Assembly (NCBI GenBank): GCA_020638575.1
Contig: JACKIH010000003.1
Location: forward strand, 2,337,501-2,401,500
Length of the DNA stretch: 64,000 nt
Source: Rhodospirillaceae bacterium
GTDB taxonomy: Bacteria; Pseudomonadota; Alphaproteobacteria; DSM-16000; Inquilinaceae
Direction: 5' to 3'
Numbering within the stretch: position 1 is the first letter of the stretch; every line of letters starts with the position of its first letter. Below the pieces are notes generated by a model. The model was given only the letters and a program-made list of their open reading frames with translations, did not search any database and was not told the origin of the DNA. Shown here one piece after another: positions 48,776 to 57,308 of this stretch. The position numbers and the translations under genes were made by a program.

Positions 48776-49870
48776 ATGGTAAACCTGGGCACCTTGAAAC
48801 CGATCGCGGGAGAATCCATCGGCGAGCTGAACCAGCGCTCGCGCGAGATCTTCCGCCATATCGTGGACGCCTACGTGGAAACGGGCGAGCCCGTGGGCTC
48901 GCGCACCATTTCGCGGCGCCTCGGCATGTCCTTGTCGCCGGCCACCATCCGCAACGTCATGGCTGATCTGGAGGAGATGGGGCTCTTGTTCTCGCCCCAC
49001 ACTTCGGCCGGCCGGCTGCCCACCGAGGCGGGGCTGTCGCTGTTCGTCCACGGGCTTTTGGAGCTGGGCGACATCGCCGAGGAAGAGCGCGCCAGCATCG
49101 ATGCCCAGTGCCATGCCATCGGCCGCAGCTATTCCGACGTGCTGGACGACGCCACCACCCTGTTGTCGGGCCTGTCGAGCTGTGCCGGGCTGGTGGTGGC
49201 GCCGAAGACCGACCGGCCGCTGCGCCACATCGAGTTCGTCAACCTGGCGCCGGGCCGTGTGCTGGTGGTGCTGGTGACCGACGACGGGCTGGTGGAGAAC
49301 CGGGTGATCGAGGTGCCGCTGGGGCTGACCCAGTCGACCCTGGTGCACGCATCGAATTTCCTCGCCGCCCGCGTGGTCGGCCGCACGCTCGGCGAAGCGC
49401 GCTCCGAAGTGCTGGCGGAGATCGACCAGCAGCGCAGCCAGCTCGATCAGTTGTCGAGCGCCCTGGTGGAAGCGGGGCTCGCCACCTACGGTGCGTCGGG
49501 CACCGCCACCGGCACGCTGATCGTGCGCGGCCAGTCGCGCCTGCTCTCCGACGTCACCGCGGTGGAGGACCTGGAACGCATCCGGCTGCTCTTCCAGACG
49601 CTGGAGACCAAAGAGGCCATGCTGCGCATGCTCGATGCCGCCCAGCAGGCCGAAGGCGTGCAGATCTATATCGGTGCCCAGAACAGCCTGTTCTCGGTGG
49701 CCGGTTGCTCGATGATCATCGCGCCCTATACCGACGGGCAGAACGAAATCGTCGGTGCGGTGGGGGTGATCGGGCCGAGCCGTTTGAACTACGCCCGCAT
49801 CGTGCCCATGGTGGACTATACGGCCAAGGTGCTGGGCCGCCTGTTGTGGAACAAGAACGAGTCGACGTGA
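48776..49870 (+). CDS. hrcA: Heat-inducible transcription repressor HrcA
   Basis: The protein has 364 residues from ATG 48776. N-terminal winged helix: LNQRSREIFRHIVDAYVETGEPVGSRTISRRLGMSLSPATIRNVMADLEEMGLL in sections, then SPHTSAGRLPTEAGL, the best HrcA signature. The remainder has the GAF-like insert and VGAVGVIGPSRLNYARIVPMVDYTAKVLGRLL. HrcA binds the CIRCE operator of groESL and its own operon at normal temperature and is released under heat stress, with GroEL as corepressor. I do not see a CIRCE inverted repeat just upstream, so this copy may not autoregulate. grpE follows with an overlapping ATGA. Confidence 0.95.
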   Translation: MVNLGTLKPIAGESIGELNQRSREIFRHIVDAYVETGEPVGSRTISRRLGMSLSPATIRNVMADLEEMGLLFSPHTSAGRLPTEAGLSLFVHGLLELGDIAEEERASIDAQCHAIGRSYSDVLDDATTLLSGLSSCAGLVVAPKTDRPLRHIEFVNLAPGRVLVVLVTDDGLVENRVIEVPLGLTQSTLVHASNFLAARVVGRTLGEARSEVLAEIDQQRSQLDQLSSALVEAGLATYGASGTATGTLIVRGQSRLLSDVTAVEDLERIRLLFQTLETKEAMLRMLDAAQQAEGVQIYIGAQNSLFSVAGCSMIIAPYTDGQNEIVGAVGVIGPSRLNYARIVPMVDYTAKVLGRLLWNKNEST

Positions 49871-50535
49871 TGAGCGAAACGGAAAACCGCACGCGCACCA
49901 CCGAAAACCCAGCCGGCCGCGACCCCGCGGCGGAGCCGGAGCCGGATGAGCTGGATCTGGAAGCGGCAGCCGAGGCGGCCGACGCGGCCGCGCGCGGGCC
50001 TGCCGGGGACGCAGCCGCAGAGGGCGCAGCCGACGATCCGGCCGCCCTCATCGCCCGCCTGGCCGAGGAGAACGCCACCCTGAAGGATCGGGCGTTACGT
50101 GCCATGGCGGAAGCGGAGAACACCCGCCGGCGCGCCCAGAAGGACAAGGAGGACACCGCCAAGTATGCCGTGTCGTCCTTCGCCCGCGACGTCCTGACGG
50201 TGGCCGACAACCTGGCCCGCGCGGTCGACGCCCTGCCCGACGACAAGGCCGACGATCCGGTGTTCGCCAACATGCGCGCCGGCATCGCCGCGGTGGAGCA
50301 GGAGCTGCTGAAGCTGTTCGAGCGCCACGGCATCGTGCGCATCGACCCGACGGGGGAGAAGTTCGACCCCAACTACCACCAGGCGATGTACGAGATTCCC
50401 ACCACCGATGCCGTCCCCGGCACCGTGGTGCAGGTGATGCAGGCGGGCTACGTGCTGCACGGCCGCCTCTTGCGCCCGGCCATGGTCGGCGTCGCCAAGG
50501 GCGAACCGCCGCAGAAGGTGGACGAGGAGGTGTAG
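49870..50535 (+). CDS. grpE: Nucleotide exchange factor GrpE
   Basis: The protein has 221 residues, and its start overlaps the hrcA stop (ATGA). The N-terminal 75 residues are acidic and Ala-rich, followed by a long coiled coil (LIARLAEENATLKDRALRAMAEAENTRRRAQKDKEDTAKYAVSSFARDVLTVADNLARAV in sections) and a C-terminal beta domain with FDPNYHQAMYEI, VVQVMQAGYVLHGRLLRPAMVGVAK. GrpE dimers release ADP from DnaK. The long acidic N-terminus is common in alphaproteobacteria. The hrcA-grpE pair is a standard stress operon. Confidence 0.95.
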   Translation: MSETENRTRTTENPAGRDPAAEPEPDELDLEAAAEAADAAARGPAGDAAAEGAADDPAALIARLAEENATLKDRALRAMAEAENTRRRAQKDKEDTAKYAVSSFARDVLTVADNLARAVDALPDDKADDPVFANMRAGIAAVEQELLKLFERHGIVRIDPTGEKFDPNYHQAMYEIPTTDAVPGTVVQVMQAGYVLHGRLLRPAMVGVAKGEPPQKVDEEV

Positions 50536-50613
50536 GGCCTTTCCGCCAATGGGCGACCGGCGGCGGCGCCCGCGCGGGTAGGTTTCCACCCGGGCGCAAC
50601 CGGTGCGGGGGGC

Positions 50614-50973
50614 CTACCCCCGCTTGCCGATCTCGACCACCACCAGCGCGCGCTGGACATCCAGCGTGCGTTCGCTGCAGGCGTTGAAGCCCCAGAACTC
50701 GCGGCTGTTGCCGTCCACGTCGGTGGCCTGCACGTCGAAGAAGCAGGCGCCGCCGGAGCGGTCGACCTCCACCTCCATCTGCTCGCCGGGCAGCAGCGTG
50801 GCCCCGCCGAGCTGGTCGAAGCCCCAGCGCGTGGCGTAGTCCGGCGAGACGCGGACGTCCGACAGCGGCACGCTGCCGGCATTGTGCACCGTGATCGTTC
50901 CGGACGATTGCGCCATCGCAGGGGCCGTCAAGGCCATCGCCAGCGCCATCGCGGCAACCATTCGAGCCTTCAT
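50614..50973 (-). CDS. Small exported protein
   Basis: The protein has 119 residues from ATG 50973. Signal peptide MKARMVAAMALAMALTAPAMAQ with an AMA cleavage motif. The mature part resembles a small Ig/NPCBM-like beta domain (SSGTITVHNAGSVPLSDVRVSPDY, GGATLLPGEQMEVEVDRSGGACFFDVQATDVDGNSREFWGF), with two cysteines likely to form a disulfide. Function is unknown. It converges with grpE and lies upstream of nothing obviously related. Confidence 0.7.
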   Translation of the reverse strand: MKARMVAAMALAMALTAPAMAQSSGTITVHNAGSVPLSDVRVSPDYATRWGFDQLGGATLLPGEQMEVEVDRSGGACFFDVQATDVDGNSREFWGFNACSERTLDVQRALVVVEIGKRG

Positions 50974-51126
50974 GCAATTAACCCCGTCTGCCCGCCGGGG
51001 GCCGGACATGCCGACCGCCACGGGACTTTCACGTTCCGATTGACCCCACCACTATCCAGGCTTTGTGGCAAGCTGTTGGCGAGAACCAGACCGTTCGTTG
51101 GGGTTTTTGGGCCGCCGTTCGGCCGC

Positions 51127-52263
51127 CTATTGCATGACGATGCGCGGTGCCGTGCGGCGCGGTGCGGCCTCCCCGGTTAACGATTGCCAAGCTGTCGCGG
51201 CGATTTGGCGGAACACCCCGGCGATGGCGCCGGCCGGTTCCGCGGCGGCGGCGGGCGTGCCCGTATCCGAGGTGGTGCGTACGGAAATCTCCAGCGGCAC
51301 CTCGCCCAGGAAGGGCACGTCGAGACGCCCGGCTTCCGCCCGCGCGCCGCCATGGCCGAAGATCTCGCTGCGGTGGCCGCAATTGGGGCAGCAGAAATAC
51401 GACATGTTCTCAACGATGCCGAGCACCGGCACCTCCACCTTGCGGAACATGTTGAGGCCCTTGCGCGCATCCAGCAGCGCGATGTCCTGCGGCGTGGAGA
51501 CGATGATCGCACCCGACAGCGGCACCGACTGGGCGAGCGTGAGCTGGGCGTCGCCGGTGCCCGGCGGCATGTCCACCAGCAGCACGTCGAGGGTGCCCCA
51601 ATTGACGTCGCGCAGCATCTGGGTGATGGCGCTCTGCACCATGGGGCCGCGCCAGATCATCGGCGTCTCCTCGTCCACCATGAAGCCGATGGACATCACC
51701 TGGACGCCGTGGGCCGGCTTGGGATCCAGCGTCTTGCCGTCGGGCGTGGTGGGCTTGCCGCCCACCCCCATCATGCGCGGCATCGACGGCCCGTAGATGT
51801 CGGCATCCAGCAGGCCGACCTTCAGGCCGTTCTGCACCAGGCCCACCGCCAGGTTCGCCGCGACGGTGGATTTGCCGACGCCGCCCTTGCCGGACGCCAC
51901 CGCGACAATGTGGCCGACCCCCGGCAGCTCGATCGTGCGCCCGCCCGGCTTGGCGCGCGCCGGAGCGGCCGGCCGGGTTGCCGACGGGGCAGCCGGGGCC
52001 GCGCCGCCGGCCGGCCGGTGTGCCGTCAGCATGGCGGTCACCGACAGCACGTCCGGCAGCTTGCGCACCGCCGCTTCCGCCTCCACCCGCAACGGTTCCA
52101 GCGCCGGCCCGCGCTCGGGATCGACGTCCAGCGCGAACAGCACGTGGCGGTCGCGGATGGTGAGGCCGCCGACCATGCCAAGGGTGACGATGTCCTGGCA
52201 GCGCTCCGGGTCGATCACGGTGCGCAGGGCGCCGAGCACGGCTTCCTGGGTGGGATCGGCCAT
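51127..52263 (-). CDS. Mrp/ApbC-type Fe-S cluster carrier ATPase
   Basis: The protein has 378 residues from ATG 52263, with AAGGAGC upstream. It has an N-terminal MIP18-like domain (VIDPERCQDIVTLGMVGGLTIRDRHVLFAL), an Ala/Pro linker, then the P-loop NTPase with deviant Walker A SGKGGVGKSTVAANLA, DADIYGPSMPRMMG and VDMPPGTGDAQL, and the CxxC cluster-binding pair in YFCCPNCGH. Mrp/ApbC proteins carry a bridging 4Fe-4S cluster between monomers and transfer it to apo-enzymes. It is divergent from hflK across 165 bases. Confidence 0.95.
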   Translation of the reverse strand: MADPTQEAVLGALRTVIDPERCQDIVTLGMVGGLTIRDRHVLFALDVDPERGPALEPLRVEAEAAVRKLPDVLSVTAMLTAHRPAGGAAPAAPSATRPAAPARAKPGGRTIELPGVGHIVAVASGKGGVGKSTVAANLAVGLVQNGLKVGLLDADIYGPSMPRMMGVGGKPTTPDGKTLDPKPAHGVQVMSIGFMVDEETPMIWRGPMVQSAITQMLRDVNWGTLDVLLVDMPPGTGDAQLTLAQSVPLSGAIIVSTPQDIALLDARKGLNMFRKVEVPVLGIVENMSYFCCPNCGHRSEIFGHGGARAEAGRLDVPFLGEVPLEISVRTTSDTGTPAAAAEPAGAIAGVFRQIAATAWQSLTGEAAPRRTAPRIVMQ

Positions 52264-52428
52264 GGTTGAAAGCTCCTTGTCTTTGCAAAATATGACAGGG
52301 GTGTCGTAGACCTGTCGCGGCACATATGGCCATGGTGCGGGCGCTGCGGCTAGGGTGCGCGCCCGGCAGGTTCGGGCGAGCACGCCTGGCAGCGTCCCTT
52401 CAGGCAGCAATCACGAGGATGGCAATCC

Positions 52429-53601
52429 ATGCCGTGGACCAATCAAGGCGGCAACGGCGGTGGGCCCTGGGGCTCCGGCGGCAACAACGACCAGAACCCA
52501 TGGGGCGGTCCGCCCGGCCGGGGTCCCGGCAATAGCGGCGGCCCCTCCGGTCCCAGCTTTGAGGACATGATCCGGCGGGGCCAGGACCGCATGCGTCAGC
52601 TCATTCCCGGCGGCATCGGCGGCAAGCGGGCGATCATCCTGGGCGTATTGGCCCTGGTGGCGATCTGGATGGCCACCGGCCTGTTCCGCGTGCAGCCGGG
52701 CGAGCAGGGCGTGATCATGACCTTCGGTGCCTTCACCCGCACCGTCGGCTCCGGCCTGCATTACCACCTGCCCGGCCCGATCCAGAGTGTGGAGATCGTC
52801 AACACCGAGCAGGACCGCCTGCTCGACATCGGCTTCATCCGCGGCAATTCGCCGAGCGGCGGTGCCGCCACCGCGGTGGTGCAGCGCGACGTGCCCCAGG
52901 AAAGCCTGATGCTGACCGGTGACGAGAACATCATCGACATCGACTTCACCGTGCGCTGGCGCATTTCCAACGCCGAGAACTACCTGTTCCGCCTGCGCAA
53001 CCAGGAAGACACGGTGCGCGCGGTGGCGGAAAGCGTGATGCGCGAAATCATCGGCCAGTCGGACCTGCAATCGGCGCTGACCCGCTCGCGTGCGGAAATC
53101 GAGCAGGACGTGCGCGACGGCATCCGCCGCATCCTGGGCGACTACGAGTCCGGCATCTCCGTCACCTCGGTGCAGCTTCTGAACGTGAGCCCGCCGCCCC
53201 AGGTGATCGACGCCTTCAACGACGTGATCCGCGCCCAGGCCGACCGCGAAACCCAGGTCAACCAGGGCCGCCGCTACTTCGCGGAGGTGCGCGAGCAGAG
53301 CCGCGGCGAGGCCGCGCGCATGCTGCAGGACGCCGAAGCCTACCAGGAGCGCGTGATCAACGAGGCCGAAGGCCAGGCGCAGCGCTTCCTCTACGTGCTC
53401 TCCTCCTACAGCCAGAACCCCAGCGTCACCTCCCAGCGGATGTATGTGGAAACACTGCAGGACGTGCTGTCCAACGCCAACGTGGTGATGATCGACAGCG
53501 GCAACGGCGGCGGCACCGGCGGCGACGTCGTGCAGTACCTGCCGCTTAACGAGCTGCTGCCGCGCCACGGCGCGACGGCACCGGCCAACGGCAACCAGTA
53601 G
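52429..53601 (+). CDS. hflK: FtsH protease activity modulator HflK
   Basis: The protein has 390 residues. It has a Gly/Asn/Pro-rich cytosolic N-terminus (MPWTNQGGNGGGPWGSGG), one membrane helix (about 67-84, RAIILGVLALVAIWMAT), then a SPFH/Band 7 domain (GEQGVIMTFGAFTRTVGSGLHYHLPGPIQSVEIV) and a helical tail with RSRGEAARMLQDAEAYQERVINEAEGQAQRF in sections. HflK and HflC form a cage around FtsH in the inner membrane and modulate degradation of membrane proteins and the CII-type substrates. hflC follows 16 bases downstream. Confidence 0.95.
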   Translation: MPWTNQGGNGGGPWGSGGNNDQNPWGGPPGRGPGNSGGPSGPSFEDMIRRGQDRMRQLIPGGIGGKRAIILGVLALVAIWMATGLFRVQPGEQGVIMTFGAFTRTVGSGLHYHLPGPIQSVEIVNTEQDRLLDIGFIRGNSPSGGAATAVVQRDVPQESLMLTGDENIIDIDFTVRWRISNAENYLFRLRNQEDTVRAVAESVMREIIGQSDLQSALTRSRAEIEQDVRDGIRRILGDYESGISVTSVQLLNVSPPPQVIDAFNDVIRAQADRETQVNQGRRYFAEVREQSRGEAARMLQDAEAYQERVINEAEGQAQRFLYVLSSYSQNPSVTSQRMYVETLQDVLSNANVVMIDSGNGGGTGGDVVQYLPLNELLPRHGATAPANGNQ

Positions 53602-53617
53602 GGCGAGGACACCCATC

Positions 53618-55102
53618 ATGAGCATCCGCCTCGCAGTCATTGGCGTTGTCGTCGTCCTCTCCGGCGTCCTTCTGTCCGACAGCTTCTTCGTCGTCAGCGA
53701 AACCCAGCAGGCCCTGGTGCTGCGCTTCGGCAATCCGCAGCGCGAGCCGATCAACCAGCCGGGCCGGTTCGACGATGAGGGCAACCCGATCAACGAAGCG
53801 GGCCTGCACTTCAAGGTCCCGTTCATCGACGACGTGGTCTATTACGAGCGGCGCATCCTGGAGGTCGACCCTCCGGCCGAAGAGGTGACGCTGCGCGACC
53901 AGCGCCGCCTGGTGGTGGATGCCTTCATCCGCTACCGCATTTCCGATCCGCTCTTGTTCCTGCAGCGCGTGCGCACCGAAGGCAGTGCGGTGGATCGGCT
54001 GACCACCATTCTCAACGCCGCACTGCGCAACGTGCTCGCCCGCTACGAGCAGTCCGACCTCCTGTCGTCGGACATCGTCGACGTGCGCTCCCAGCGGCGC
54101 AACCAGATCATGCAGGAAATCCAGAACGTGGTGGCCCGCGGCCTGCCGGGCGAACTGGCCGATGGCGAGGAGGCGGTAGGCGCAAGCGATCTCGGCATCA
54201 CCATCATCGACGTACGCATCGGCCGTGCCGATGTGCCCGACCAGACGCGGGAAAGCATCTTTACCCGCATGCGCTCCGAGCGCGAACGCGAAGCCGGCGA
54301 AATCCGCGCCACCGGCCGCGCCCTGGAGGAACGCTTCCGCGCCTTTGCCGACCGCTGGCGGGTGGGCTTCCTTGCCCGCGCCCAGCGCCTGTCGCAGATC
54401 ATCCGCGGCGAGGGCGACCAGAATGCCATCGCCACCCTGGCGGCCGCCCACGGGCTCGACCCCAACTTCTTCAGCTTCTACCGCACGCTGGAAGCCTACC
54501 GGGCGGCCATGGCCAACGGCGACACCTCGCTGGTGCTGTCGCCCGACGGCGATTTCTTCCGCTTCTTCCAGCAGGTGTCGGGCGGCGGCAGCGGCAGCCA
54601 GCTTGAATCCGCCCCCTTGGACGAGGGCCTGCAGGAGGAAATCCGGCGGCGGCTGATCCCGTCGGAAACCCTGCCCATGGTGCCGGAAGGCGGCGGGCTG
54701 ATGCCCGAGAGCATCACGCCGGATGCCGGCACGCCGCCGGAAGCCGACGGTGCGATGGGCGACGGTGCGATGGGCGACGGCGAGACGCCCGGCGACGGGA
54801 CGGACGCGGACACCGTCATCCCCACCGATGTCGGCTCCATCGACCAGGAGCTGCGCAACGCCATGGGCGTGCCGGGCGATCTGCAGGGGCTGGTCGGCGA
54901 GGACACCGAAACCGCCATCGATGCCGAGCTGTCCGACGTGCTGGACGGGCTGAGGGCCGACGAGGAACGGCTGATCGACCCCTCCTCCAATGCCGAGCTG
55001 TTCGAGGATGAGTCCTTCAGCGAGCCGATCGTGCCCCTGGACAACGCCCCGGCACCCGACGTGCCGGTGGACCCCATTGACGGCACGGAGACCAGCAACT
55101 GA
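53618..55102 (+). CDS. hflC: FtsH protease activity modulator HflC with long acidic C-terminal extension
   Basis: The protein has 494 residues. The canonical HflC occupies about 1-310: membrane helix 3-20 (IRLAVIGVVVVLSGVLLSDSFFV), Band 7 domain with ALVLRFGNPQREPINQPGRFDDEGN and VTLRDQRRLVVDAFIRYRISDP, then AQRLSQIIRGEGDQNAIATLAAAHGLDPNFFSFYRTLEAYR and SLVLSPDGDFFRFF. That usually ends the protein. Here about 170 further residues follow, strongly acidic and Pro/Gly/Asp-rich (ADGAMGDGAMGDGETPGDGTDADT and onward). The extension is periplasm-facing, low in complexity and without recognised domain. The short stretch has an internal AMGDG duplication. Confidence 0.9.
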   Translation: MSIRLAVIGVVVVLSGVLLSDSFFVVSETQQALVLRFGNPQREPINQPGRFDDEGNPINEAGLHFKVPFIDDVVYYERRILEVDPPAEEVTLRDQRRLVVDAFIRYRISDPLLFLQRVRTEGSAVDRLTTILNAALRNVLARYEQSDLLSSDIVDVRSQRRNQIMQEIQNVVARGLPGELADGEEAVGASDLGITIIDVRIGRADVPDQTRESIFTRMRSEREREAGEIRATGRALEERFRAFADRWRVGFLARAQRLSQIIRGEGDQNAIATLAAAHGLDPNFFSFYRTLEAYRAAMANGDTSLVLSPDGDFFRFFQQVSGGGSGSQLESAPLDEGLQEEIRRRLIPSETLPMVPEGGGLMPESITPDAGTPPEADGAMGDGAMGDGETPGDGTDADTVIPTDVGSIDQELRNAMGVPGDLQGLVGEDTETAIDAELSDVLDGLRADEERLIDPSSNAELFEDESFSEPIVPLDNAPAPDVPVDPIDGTETSN

Positions 55103-55106
55103 GCTG

Positions 55107-55139
55107 GACAGGGCCAGGGACAGGGACAGGGACAGGGCC
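55107..55139. repeat. Hexamer tandem repeat AGGGAC
   Basis: Between the hflC stop and the next gene the sequence is GGCCAGGGACAGGGACAGGGACAGGGCC, about four units of ACAGGG. It is probably a slippage repeat and its copy number may vary between strains. Confidence 0.8.
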
Positions 55140-55172
55140 GGTGGCCGGCAGGTTCGGTAGGGAGCGGCGGCG

Positions 55173-55370
55173 ATGACGGACCTGGGGGCGGCACTCGGCC
55201 TGGTGCTGGTGATCGAAGGGCTGATCTACGCCATCGCCCCCACCGCCATGAAGCGCGTCGTCGCCCAGGTGCTGGTGGTCTCGCCCGCGTCGCTGAGGCT
55301 GAGCGGGCTGGTGGCCGCTGCCATCGGCGTGCTGGTGGTGTGGGCCGTGCGCGGCTCCGGTGGGTTGTGA
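55173..55370 (+). CDS. DUF2065 small membrane protein
   Basis: The protein has 65 residues from ATG 55173, with GGAGCGG upstream. It has two membrane helices (about 5-24, LGAALGLVLVIEGLIYAIAP, and 42-60, LSGLVAAAIGVLVVWAV) and the DUF2065/YjeT pattern EGLIYAIAPTAMKRVVAQVL with RLSGLVAAAIGV. Members lie next to hflC in many proteobacteria, as here, 70 bases after hflC and probably in the same operon. Function is unknown. Confidence 0.88.
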   Translation: MTDLGAALGLVLVIEGLIYAIAPTAMKRVVAQVLVVSPASLRLSGLVAAAIGVLVVWAVRGSGGL

Positions 55371-55640
55371 GGGCCGGATCGTGGGGGAGCGGCCCCCCTT
55401 GCGCGGCGGTGCGTTTGTCCCTCCGCGTCATTGGCCGCAAGCCTGCCTGCGGCCCAACAAATTCCGACCATAATGGTATGGCATCGCAGGGGCATCAGGG
55501 GCACGTGCCGACACAGCGATCGACCGGGGCGGTGTCAGTTCGTTTCCAGAGCCTGCGAAACCACCGCCAGCGGCTGGCGGCACCCAAGCCCAGCCACCCC
55601 CTGATGGTTTCTGTTCTTCGTCACCGATGATGAGACGTCC

Positions 55641-57167
55641 ATGAACCTGATGACACCGTCCGAAGACCCCCACACTCCCCGCACGCTGCGCCGGGTTCTC
55701 GGCGCAGGGCTGATGGTGGCAGTGCTGATCGGCGCATCGCCCGGCTTCGCCCAGTCCGAGGCGCCGATCAACAGTGACATCGTTCCCCCCGCCCACCACG
55801 CGGGCTTCGCCGATCTTGTGGAAACCCTGCTGCCGGCCGTGGTGAACATCTCCTCCACCCAGACGATCGCCGGCGTGTCGGGACCTGAAGTGCCCCAGTT
55901 CCCGCCGGGCTCGCCCTTCGAGGACTTCTTCGACGACTTCATGGACCGCCAGGCGCCGGCCGAACGCCGGGCCACCTCGCTGGGGTCCGGGTTCATCATT
56001 TCGCCCGACGGCAACATCGTCACCAACAACCACGTGGTCGACGGGGCCGACGAGATCACCGTGATCTTGCAGGACGACACCGAGCTGCCGGCGACGGTGG
56101 TGGGTGTGGATCCGCGCACCGACTTGGCGGTGCTGCACGTGGACACCGACGAGCCGCTGCCCTACGTGGCCTTCGGCGACAGCGACGCCATGCGCGTCGG
56201 CGACTGGGTGCTGGCCATCGGCAACCCGTTCGGCCTCGGCGGCTCGGTCACCGCGGGCATCATCTCCGCCCGCGCCCGCGATATCCACGCCGGACCCTAC
56301 GACGATTTCCTGCAGACCGATGCCTCGATCAACCGCGGCAACTCCGGCGGTCCCATGTTCAACACCGCCGGCGAGGTGATCGGCATCAACACCGCCATTT
56401 TCTCGCCCACCGGCCGTTCGGTCGGCGTCGGCTTCGCCATCCCAAGCTCGCTGGCCGATCCGGTGGTGAGCCAGCTCATCGAGTATGGCCGCACGCGGCG
56501 CGGCTGGCTCGGCGTGCGCATCCAGACGGTGACCGACGAGATCGCCGAAAGCCTGGGCATGCCGGAAGCCACCGGCGCCCTGATCTCCTCCATCACCGCC
56601 GGCGGCCCGTCTGACGGCAGTGCCCTGCAGCCGGGCGACGTGATCGTCACCTTCAACGGCGAACCCATCGAGACCATGCGCGAACTGCCGCGAGTGGTTG
56701 CCGATACCCCGGTGGGCGCCAGCGTGGACGTGGAAGTGTGGCGCCAGGGCGAGCTGATCACCGTGCCCATCGAGTTGGGCGAGCTTGAGGAAGCGGAACT
56801 GGCCGGCCTGCTGGACGACTCTACCCCCAGCGTGACGCCGCCCACCGATACCGGCGAGATCGACGAGCTGGGCCTGCGCCTGGCGGAGCTGGACGACAGC
56901 CTGCGGTCGCGCTTCGGCCTGTCCTCGTCCGTGGAGGGCGTGGTCATCACCCAGGTGGCCAGCGGCAGTGCCGCAGAGCAGGGCCTGGCGCCGGGCGACG
57001 TGATCCTGGAGGTCAACCAGCACCATGTGGACACCCCGGACGATGTCTCGGCCCAGGTCGACGATGCGCTGTCGGCCGGCCGCAACAGCGTCCTGCTGAT
57101 GGTGGACTCCAGCGGCCAGGTGAGCTTCGTGGCCCTCGACATCTCCTCCCTTCGCGCCGGCAACTGA
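55641..57167 (+). CDS. Periplasmic serine protease DegP/HtrA family
   Basis: The protein has 508 residues. Signal peptide (RRVLGAGLMVAVLIGASPGFAQ). Trypsin-like domain with the triad His131 (NNHVVDG), Asp161 (RTDLAVL) and Ser235 (GNSGGPMF), then two PDZ domains (about 285-370, GRTRRGWLGVRIQTV, and 405-500, SVEGVVITQVASGSAAEQGLAPGDVI). The Q-linker region DFFDDFMDRQAPAERRA is of DegP/Do type. It degrades misfolded envelope proteins and may act as a chaperone. It follows hflKC and lies in an envelope-quality-control neighbourhood. An acidic interdomain linker (about 380-400) separates the PDZs. A strong terminator follows. Confidence 0.93.
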   Translation: MNLMTPSEDPHTPRTLRRVLGAGLMVAVLIGASPGFAQSEAPINSDIVPPAHHAGFADLVETLLPAVVNISSTQTIAGVSGPEVPQFPPGSPFEDFFDDFMDRQAPAERRATSLGSGFIISPDGNIVTNNHVVDGADEITVILQDDTELPATVVGVDPRTDLAVLHVDTDEPLPYVAFGDSDAMRVGDWVLAIGNPFGLGGSVTAGIISARARDIHAGPYDDFLQTDASINRGNSGGPMFNTAGEVIGINTAIFSPTGRSVGVGFAIPSSLADPVVSQLIEYGRTRRGWLGVRIQTVTDEIAESLGMPEATGALISSITAGGPSDGSALQPGDVIVTFNGEPIETMRELPRVVADTPVGASVDVEVWRQGELITVPIELGELEEAELAGLLDDSTPSVTPPTDTGEIDELGLRLAELDDSLRSRFGLSSSVEGVVITQVASGSAAEQGLAPGDVILEVNQHHVDTPDDVSAQVDDALSAGRNSVLLMVDSSGQVSFVALDISSLRAGN

Positions 57168-57195
57168 CCGCCCGCCCGAAGGCCGACGCGTAGCG

Positions 57196-57221
57196 ATCGG
57201 GGCGCCCTGCGGCGCCCCGAT
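57196..57221 (+). terminator. Hairpin terminator after the degP-type gene
   Basis: ATCGGGGCGCC-CTGC-GGCGCCCCGAT is a perfect 11-base-pair stem with a 4-base loop, 29 bases after the stop, followed by TTTGCGT. The U tract is short, as usual in GC-rich genomes. Confidence 0.75.
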
Positions 57222-57308
57222 TTGCGTCTGGGGTGCGGCCGCCCGGCCTTGCGCAAGGGTCCGCGGCCCCGCACAGTTTCCCCTGCAGTCACGACACGGG
57301 ACCGCTCC

